This document shows positions 1-5,263 of a stretch of DNA of 14,007 bases, piece by piece. Made by a program: the position numbers and the translations under genes. The notes under the pieces are model-generated. The model worked only from the letters and a program-made list of their open reading frames with translations. It was not told the origin of the DNA and searched no databases. Origin of the DNA: an uncultured Muribaculaceae bacterium (GTDB lineage Bacteria; Bacteroidota; Bacteroidia; Bacteroidales; Muribaculaceae); the NCBI GenBank assembly GCA_934590135.1, contig CAKTOT010000061.1:1-14007 (forward strand), read 5' to 3'. Every line of letters begins with the position of its first letter. Position 1 is the first letter of the stretch.

Positions 1-712
1 CCCTGACATAGTTGTTGCAGTTGTATTGTATCGTATATATGTCAAAGACCTCTCCTAAGCTTCGTAGTTTATAAAATGGCATTTTTCCCATCTCATCAAT
101 AGATAATAACCATTTATTGTTTAATCTGAATGTTTCGGATAGGGATTTGATAATAAATTCCCGGACGTCAACAGCAGAGAGACAGTAGCGCTCATCATAA
201 GCTCCGTCAGCATTCTTTTTCTCCGCATTGTATACGTAATATTCTTCCAGAAACAACTCATGAGTTTCATGGGAACGTTTTAGCGGTTTTGAATTGTATG
301 GGGATAGGACGCGAAAATATGCATAAAGTCCGCCGATCTTTTCGCATAATACATCAATGGCTTTATAAGGTATGCTTTCTTTCGTTGAAATATATAATTC
401 GATATGATTCTGGTGTATTGATACGTTTTCAATTATTGCTTCGTTGCATCCTCTTCCTAGTTCGTAACAGGGGATGCCGGTGTTTGCAAAGAGTGTTGAT
501 AATGACGCATCGTTTAATGCTCTGAGTTTTTTGGCCAAATAAGATAGACCATACTTTGTGCCGATAAGATAAAAATGAGTATTGACGCGGTTCATATCTA
601 AACTCGGAACAGCGATATCAAATGAGGGCTTTATTCTACCGGCTTTGGACATGCGGTTAGGCATCATCAAGTTTGCCTTGTCGCACTTATCGGCTATATT
701 TATTGGGTCCAT
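1..712 (-). CDS. Hypothetical protein, partial at window edge; paralogue of the next gene
   Basis: An open frame starts at ATG 712-710 and runs 237 codons to the window edge without a stop, so the C-terminus is missing. From about residue 41 it aligns with residues 49-247 of the protein encoded at 749-2014. Shared stretches are RxNTxF, IELYIS, YFRxLSP, PLKR, YCxSxxDxRxFII and EMxxMPFxKLxxLGxxFDI. No signal peptide or membrane segment is visible; the N-terminus is polar. The start lies 36 nt after the TAA of the upstream gene on the same strand, so the two are probably co-transcribed. No Shine-Dalgarno is seen, as is usual in Bacteroidetes. I do not recognise the domain, and I cannot tell whether this copy also ends in leucine-rich repeats. 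Like its neighbour, it is more AT-rich than the rest of the window. Confidence 0.85.
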   Translation of the reverse strand, partial: MDPINIADKCDKANLMMPNRMSKAGRIKPSFDIAVPSLDMNRVNTHFYLIGTKYGLSYLAKKLRALNDASLSTLFANTGIPCYELGRGCNEAIIENVSIHQNHIELYISTKESIPYKAIDVLCEKIGGLYAYFRVLSPYNSKPLKRSHETHELFLEEYYVYNAEKKNADGAYDERYCLSAVDVREFIIKSLSETFRLNNKWLLSIDEMGKMPFYKLRSLGEVFDIYTIQYNCNNYVR

Positions 713-748
713 AGTTGAATGCACTTATCGTCGCGTGTAATACAAGTC

Positions 749-2014
749 TTATTCAAATTCGTAGTTGAAGCGAATTCTTAGAAATCGCTTGCTGTCTTCA
801 TCGAGGCTATCGCACCCGTCAAAGCACCAGTCCCCGATAAATATCACACTTTTAGGCATTTCGATGTGTGTCAGTTTCGAGCAGTCTTCAAATGCCCCAT
901 GGTTGATGCGCTCGAGAGTCTTGGGAAAGGCTACATTTTTCAATGCCGTACCCTGAAAAGCTGCAGTCTCGATACGCGTAAGGCCTTCGCTGAAAACAAC
1001 ATCTCGAAGATGATTGCAGCCTTGGAAGGCTCCGGCCTCAATGATTAGTACGGAATTGGGGATTACAACGCGAGTCAGCTTTGTGCAATTTTCAAGTGCG
1101 CCGTTGCCGATGACTTCTGTTCCTTCGTGGACGTGGTATTCTCCTTTTAGCCTTTTAGGCGCAGATATTAACGCTGCATAGTTGCTGCTATATACAACTC
1201 CGTTCTCATCTGTTATGGTTGTCTGTTCGTCAATGGTCGCAGGTCCGGTAACAGCATGCACGTAGACGGCGTTATCGTAGTCGTTATTTTTGTATCGTTT
1301 TGTTTCGATGTCAAATGCTATTCCAAGAGCTTTCAGCTTGTCAAATGGCATATTGTCCATTTCTTCCGATGTAAAATAGTTGATGCCTTTATTCTCGAAT
1401 TGCTCGGTTAAGCGTTCGATGATAAAGTCTCTGGTATCGGCTTCTGATGCACAATATTTTTCTACGTAACTACCGTTGGGCAATCTTCGGGAAGTATCGC
1501 AAACGTAAAGCCACTCTAAAAACCAATCACGGTTGTCGTTCTGACGTTTAAGAGGCTCGAAATGGAGCGGTGACAAAGTCCGGAAGTAAGACTCAAGTTC
1601 GCCGATGGTTTCACATATCTTATCAATAATCCGAAAGGGAATTCCTTCTGAAGATGAGATATATAGTTCGATGTAATCACTATATGCCGAAAAGCTCTCA
1701 ATTCTTACTGATCTGCAGCCCTCGTAGATTGTTTTCAGGTCTTTCCATATAACGTCAGCTTCCTTTGCAAGTTCGGCCAATGATGCGCTATTGAGATTGT
1801 TGAGCATTTTATTCAACTTTTCCAGACTTTCCGCTGTACCCTCTATGCGAAACTGCGTATTTATGCGGTTCTCATCTAATACAGGGTGAGAGCTTTCCTG
1901 TACAGTCTTTGTCGTTGGCGTTCCATTTGTATCCATCGAATTTAGCGAGGGTACATTTGCATTGCCATCAACATCTGTCGTTTTTCCTTTATGTATGGCT
2001 TTTTCTGTTGCCAT
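749..2014 (-). CDS. Uncharacterised N-terminal domain fused to BspA-type leucine-rich repeats
   Basis: This is a 421-residue protein of unknown function. Residues 1-48 are polar and probably disordered, rich in Thr, Asn and Ser. Residues 49-247 form the domain shared with the downstream gene (1-712). Residues about 296-405 hold five units of roughly 23 residues with the BspA/LRR_5 pattern, for example GAFQGC-LxxVxFxxGLTxI and GAFEDCSKLTHIEMPKSV. Such repeats usually form a curved binding surface. Most BspA-type proteins are secreted, but here there is no signal peptide, lipobox, membrane helix or visible sorting tail, so a cytoplasmic site is likelier. The start is ATG 2014-2012; a poor AT-rich ribosome site precedes it. 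No consensus promoter lies directly upstream; the nearest candidate is at 2555-2585. The repeat call is confident; the role is unknown. Confidence 0.9.
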   Translation of the reverse strand: MATEKAIHKGKTTDVDGNANVPSLNSMDTNGTPTTKTVQESSHPVLDENRINTQFRIEGTAESLEKLNKMLNNLNSASLAELAKEADVIWKDLKTIYEGCRSVRIESFSAYSDYIELYISSSEGIPFRIIDKICETIGELESYFRTLSPLHFEPLKRQNDNRDWFLEWLYVCDTSRRLPNGSYVEKYCASEADTRDFIIERLTEQFENKGINYFTSEEMDNMPFDKLKALGIAFDIETKRYKNNDYDNAVYVHAVTGPATIDEQTTITDENGVVYSSNYAALISAPKRLKGEYHVHEGTEVIGNGALENCTKLTRVVIPNSVLIIEAGAFQGCNHLRDVVFSEGLTRIETAAFQGTALKNVAFPKTLERINHGAFEDCSKLTHIEMPKSVIFIGDWCFDGCDSLDEDSKRFLRIRFNYEFE

Positions 2015-2194
2015 GTTGTTTTCAGGTAGGTATAGGCGTCCTCACGCGCTTGACGAAGAGACCAAAGGCCAAGGGAATTAATACTGGATATATACCGAAG
2101 GGGGGGGGAGGAACGGCCGGAAGTGATGATGATTGTCTGCTATCCTATGGGATTGTGGCGGCCGGAGCTGCGTCGGTATACAAAAAAAGCGAGG

Positions 2195-2262
2195 GCTCTT
2201 TACGAGTTGCTCGTTCCGTCGTTCCGGGGCTCTGACAAAGCCTTTCTCGCTGGGGAAAGAGC
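2195..2262. repeat. Imperfect cruciform/hairpin region
   Basis: The outer arms GCTCTTT (2195-2201) and AAAGAGC (2256-2262) are perfect inverted repeats. Directly inside the left arm sits a second hairpin, ACGAG-TTG-CTCGT (2202-2214). The 7-bp outer stem with a nested arm superficially resembles a tRNA, but there is no T-arm or anticodon arm. Function unknown. Confidence 0.4.
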
Positions 2263-2554
2263 AACATGCAGAAGCCCACGCAGTTATTGCAATATCGTCA
2301 CTGCCAGCACCGTGGCAAGGCGGTGTCTATGGCGGTGACGGGGTATTACAAACCCACAGGCGTTCTACTGTTGCTATATCCTTGACAGCGATGATGGAAA
2401 TTTGTCAGATTTCGGAACGTCAAGAATAAGCGCCAAGTATACGCTTTTGATAATATGTCGTGTATGTCGCGCCGTATTGCGCTGCGCTTCATACGGTGTT
2501 GCCCGCCGCTCGACCCCCTACGGGGCTTCTGCTTATCTACGGGTAACTTTTTCG

Positions 2555-2585
2555 CAAAGTAAAGCCTTTTTTTTGATATGACAAA
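2555..2585 (-). promoter_or_regulatory. Probable Bacteroidetes-type promoter, minus strand
   Basis: On the minus strand TTTG (2585-2582) is followed after 19 bases by TTACTTTG (2562-2555). This fits the Bacteroidetes sigma-ABfr consensus TTTG-N19/21-TAnnTTTG with one mismatch in the -7 box. Transcription would start near 2549 and proceed toward the gene at 749-2014. The surrounding DNA is strongly AT-rich, which raises the chance of a coincidental match. Confidence 0.45.
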
Positions 2586-2761
2586 ATTTTTATCAAATAA
2601 AATGTCAAAAAATGTTTTCGAAGTTATATGGTTTTTTTGTGATGAAATTCGGGGGGGGGTAATATTCAGCTAATCAATTAGTTATGATGGTGCGCGCGTT
2701 TAGCACTTGACTGTGTTTGTTTTCCGGTCGGACGCGTGTGTGTCGATGCGGTATGCACAGT

Positions 2762-3148
2762 TTATCGGTCGGTGTTGAGGTGGGCGATGCGGTCGCGTTC
2801 AACGGCGAGGATGCCGGGAAGAGCTTTGAAGGTGTGGATGGCGCGGTTGGTGGCTGATATGGTGTGCTGCTCGGGCAGGCGCACGGCGATGGCATTGATG
2901 ATATTGTAGTCGTAGATGACGATGGCATTCATCCGCTTGACTAGGGCGAATAGGGCGGCGCGTACGCTGTCGGTGCGTGTGTAGTTGATAATCAGCACTC
3001 CGGGGTTGTACATTGTGCTGTCTTCGGGGATGTCGTTGGCGGATATGGCTTGGGCTTGGGCGTTGATGGTGTCTATCGGTTGTTGCCGGTGCGAGGTGCA
3101 GGCGCAGAGTATTGCGGCGGTCGCAAGTATTGTGGTTAATGTTTTCAT
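2762..3148 (-). CDS. Small lipoprotein with subtilisin-propeptide (I9)-like domain
   Basis: This is a 128-residue protein. Residues 1-17 form a lipoprotein signal peptide: Met-Lys start, hydrophobic core, lipobox Leu-Cys-Ala-Cys with Cys17 as the likely lipidated residue. It would thus be anchored in a membrane facing the periplasm or the outside. Residues about 49-124 (PGVLIINY ... NAIAVRLP ... LPGILAVERD) follow the pattern of inhibitor I9/S8 propeptides: a first beta strand, a helix, a strand ending in 'A(V)RLP', a second helix, then 'PGI..VE.D'. Those domains chaperone and inhibit subtilisin-like proteases; no such protease is in the window. ATG 3148 is chosen because it opens the signal peptide and lies 10 nt after the stop of the upstream oxidoreductase. 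A start at 3184 would overlap that gene and bury the signal peptide. The fold assignment is by eye only. Confidence 0.75.
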   Translation of the reverse strand: MKTLTTILATAAILCACTSHRQQPIDTINAQAQAISANDIPEDSTMYNPGVLIINYTRTDSVRAALFALVKRMNAIVIYDYNIINAIAVRLPEQHTISATNRAIHTFKALPGILAVERDRIAHLNTDR

Positions 3149-3158
3149 AAGAAGTGTT

Positions 3159-4682
3159 TTAGCGTTGTTCGTGGTATGTGTCATCGGTATTGACGTCCCA
3201 CACGTCTTTTTTTGAGTCGAGACCTTGGATGGCGTTGACGGCGGCTATGGCGGTGAGCATTGAGTGGTCCATATTGTTGTAGCGGTGTTGTCCGTTGCGT
3301 CCGATGCAGTATAGGCCTTGGATGCTGTCGAGGAAGGCGCGTATGCGCGGCATTGCGGCGTAGGTGCCGTGGTAGGCGGGGTAGGCCTTGGGTACACGTA
3401 TGCGTATGCTGTCGCGGATGTCGGTGTGGGTGTGGATGATGCCGATGCGGCATAGTTCGCTGACGGCCATGCGTACGAAGTCCTCGTCTGTCATGTTCCA
3501 TAGCTTATCACCTTGGTCGCAGAAGTATTCCAATCCGAGCCATACGCCATGTGTCGGGGCAAGGTATTGCGACCAGTTGTTGAATATTTGCAGACGTCCG
3601 AGGTGGACGCCTTTGTCTTGGATGTATATCCAGGTGTCGGGTATGGCTTTGCCGCCGTGTGCACGTATGGCCAGGCTGTCCACGAGCAGTCCCACGGTAA
3701 TGAAGTCGCGATAGGGTAGGTCGGTGGCGGCCTTGAGGATTTCTTCGTGGATGTCGATGTCTCGTAGATTTGGTACGAGATTGCATAGCGGCATGGAGGA
3801 TAGGACGTAGTCGCAAGGGATGTCTTGTCTATTGCCGTCTCGATCAATGGCGGAGACCGAGCGTACGTGGCGTGAGTCGTCTATATTGACGGCTGTCACG
3901 CGATGGGAGGTGAGGATTGTTCCGCCGTGACGTAGCACTTGTTGTGCAACGGCGTCCCATAGTTGGCCGGGGCCGTATTTGGGGTATCTGAAATGGTCAA
4001 TAAGCGATGTTTCGACGTGAGTGCCGTCGCCTATCCGGCGGGATATCATATTGCGTATTACGGCGCTTATGGATAGCCCTTTGACGCGTTGGCTTCCCCA
4101 GTCGGCGTTCATCTCTGACGGATGTATGCCCCAGACTTTGGCGGTGTAATTTTCGAAGAACATATGGTAAAGCGGACAGCCAAAGTGGTTGATATAGAAG
4201 TCTTCGAGCGTTGTTTCGGGGCGGCGCGGACGCACTTTGGCTGCCACGTATCCGGCGACAGAGTGCACGGCGTTGCATAAGCCGATGTCACGCAGTGTGC
4301 GCCATGATGCTGTGACGGGGTAGTCGATAAAGCGCCGATTGAAGTATATATGGCTTACGCGCGGGCGCAGCATCATGACATTGTCTTGGGTCTCGGGGTT
4401 GCCATCGTAGTCCAGTATTGATTTCCATCGGTCGTTGACGATGTCGGATTTGCTGAAAAAGCGATGGCCTCCGATATCTATGCGCAGTCCGTTGTGGATG
4501 ATGGTGCGGCAGAGACCACCGATGCAGTTCTCGGCCTCGATTACGATGGGCGTGATGCCGGTGCCGGACAGAGCCAACTCGCGGGCGGCGGTCAGTCCTG
4601 CCGGTCCGCCGCCGATGATGACGGCGGTCTTGGTGCTGTTTTTATGGGCTGATGTGTCGCTGTTGTAGGTCATGTGCGTCAT
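3159..4682 (-). CDS. FAD-dependent oxidoreductase, UDP-galactopyranose mutase/protoporphyrinogen oxidase-like
   Basis: The protein is 507 residues from this start and probably soluble. An N-terminal Rossmann FAD motif, VIIGGGPAGLTAA, occupies residues about 21-33, with the ribose-binding acid in VIEAE near 47-51. DIGGHRFFSKS near 69-79 is typical of the amine oxidase/UDP-galactopyranose mutase-like superfamily, and IGRNGQHRYNNMDHS near 460-474 forms the second FAD contact. The middle part with FxxxYTAKVWG matches relatives often annotated as protoporphyrinogen oxidase-like and often found near glycan genes. The true substrate cannot be read from sequence; classical UDP-galactopyranose mutase is shorter, so I do not name it glf. 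ATG 4682 or ATG 4673 is preferred over TTG 4694, because the latter overlaps a -7 promoter box. It is probably co-transcribed with the lipoprotein gene 10 nt downstream. Confidence 0.85.
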   Translation of the reverse strand: MTHMTYNSDTSAHKNSTKTAVIIGGGPAGLTAARELALSGTGITPIVIEAENCIGGLCRTIIHNGLRIDIGGHRFFSKSDIVNDRWKSILDYDGNPETQDNVMMLRPRVSHIYFNRRFIDYPVTASWRTLRDIGLCNAVHSVAGYVAAKVRPRRPETTLEDFYINHFGCPLYHMFFENYTAKVWGIHPSEMNADWGSQRVKGLSISAVIRNMISRRIGDGTHVETSLIDHFRYPKYGPGQLWDAVAQQVLRHGGTILTSHRVTAVNIDDSRHVRSVSAIDRDGNRQDIPCDYVLSSMPLCNLVPNLRDIDIHEEILKAATDLPYRDFITVGLLVDSLAIRAHGGKAIPDTWIYIQDKGVHLGRLQIFNNWSQYLAPTHGVWLGLEYFCDQGDKLWNMTDEDFVRMAVSELCRIGIIHTHTDIRDSIRIRVPKAYPAYHGTYAAMPRIRAFLDSIQGLYCIGRNGQHRYNNMDHSMLTAIAAVNAIQGLDSKKDVWDVNTDDTYHEQR

Positions 4683-4691
4683 ATAATCGTA

Positions 4692-4730
4692 CAAAGATAA
4701 GCGTTTTTCGGCGTATTTGTGCTATATTTG
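4692..4730. promoter_or_regulatory. Divergent promoter region with two -7 boxes
   Basis: The gap between two divergent genes holds two exact TAnnTTTG boxes. TATCTTTG lies on the minus strand at 4699-4692, serving the oxidoreductase. TATATTTG lies on the plus strand at 4723-4730, serving yraN. Neither has a clear TTTG box at the expected 19-21 base spacing, so only the -7 elements support the call. The minus-strand transcript would begin a few bases from the start codon, giving a very short or absent leader. Confidence 0.5.
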
Positions 4731-4757
4731 CGTTGCTAATCACGAGTAAGCACTATA

Positions 4758-5138
4758 ATGTCACGCCGTAGCGAATTGGGCCGTATGGGCGAGCAGTATG
4801 CCGCCGAGTACCTCATTGCCAAGGGGTATGCAATACTTGCGCGCAATTGGCGTATGGGTCATCTTGAGGTCGATATTATCGGTATGGAGGGTGATGAGGT
4901 GGTTTTTGTTGAGGTCAAGACTCGTCAAGGGGGTGATGTGGACGCAGCCGTCATGGCTGTGGATGCCGACAAGCAGCATAATCTCATCGTAGCATCGCGA
5001 GTTTTTATGAAGGCGTCCGGCCTTGTACATCATCGCATACGGTATGATATTGTTGCGGTCAATATGGTGGATGGTCAGCCGAGTTTGACGCACTTACGGG
5101 GTGTCGCTTTCTCTGATTTTCGCCGCCGTTTCTATTGA
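4758..5138 (+). CDS. yraN: YraN family (UPF0102) endonuclease-like protein
   Basis: A 126-residue protein of normal length for the YraN family. It shows the family pattern: RSELGRMGEQYAAEYLIAKGY at the N-terminus, an acidic residue in LEVDIIG (Asp39), and VFVEVKTR (Glu52, Lys54). The D-ExK arrangement is the metal-binding core of the restriction-endonuclease-like fold also seen in Holliday-junction resolvases. The usual GEIDII is LEVDII here, with the normal Gly replaced. The family's cellular role is not firmly established; a part in DNA repair or recombination is inferred from the fold. It is the only plus-strand gene in the window, starts 28 nt after a TATATTTG box, and ends at a shared terminator. 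Confidence 0.93.
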   Translation: MSRRSELGRMGEQYAAEYLIAKGYAILARNWRMGHLEVDIIGMEGDEVVFVEVKTRQGGDVDAAVMAVDADKQHNLIVASRVFMKASGLVHHRIRYDIVAVNMVDGQPSLTHLRGVAFSDFRRRFY

Positions 5139-5192
5139 GCGCAAGTCGTATCAACGTTTTGTTGAGTCGTCCTTGAGGCTATAACAATAAAT

Positions 5193-5226
5193 GAGGGAGT
5201 TCGAACCCTGTGGTCCGAACTCCCTC
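5193..5226. terminator. Bidirectional hairpin terminator between convergent genes
   Basis: A perfect 11-bp stem pairs GAGGGAGTTCG (5193-5203) with CGAACTCCCTC (5216-5226) around a 12-base loop. It lies 54 bases after the yraN stop and 37 bases past the end of the convergent kinase gene. No long T run follows on either strand; the minus side reads CATTTATTGTTA. It is therefore a bidirectional hairpin with modest U-tracts. Confidence 0.8.
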
Positions 5227-5263
5227 GGTTTATCGTTGTCGGATGGTTGTCGTTGTTAGGCGA

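Larger units (their letters stand above)
2015..2761. other. Gene-free region with hairpins and two G9 runs
   Basis: No frame on either strand here looks like a conserved protein; open frames are short and overlap in several phases. The region holds two runs of nine G (2100-2108, 2651-2659), an inverted repeat 2195-2262, and small hairpins: CCGTAT/ATACGG at 2472-2496, CCCC-TAC-GGGG at 2515-2525 and AAGCG/CGCTT at 2428-2446. A likely minus-strand promoter lies at 2555-2585. Positions about 2563-2645 are very AT-rich. From the promoter, RNA would run through the hairpins toward the gene starting at 2014. It may be a long leader, a small RNA, or a decayed or repeated element; the sequence alone does not decide. 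Confidence 0.6.

Noticed and set aside
289..525. A 78-codon plus-strand frame near the left edge
   Set aside because: It is antisense to the partial paralogue at 1-712, whose homology to the next gene shows the minus strand is coding.
2195..2262. A tRNA gene, suggested by a 7-bp closing stem over 68 bases
   Set aside because: No T-arm sequence, no anticodon arm and no D-arm of the right size could be placed.
1909..2429. Overlapping plus-strand open frames across the start of the leucine-rich gene and the region upstream
   Set aside because: Three phases overlap without conserved motifs; part is antisense to the gene at 749-2014.
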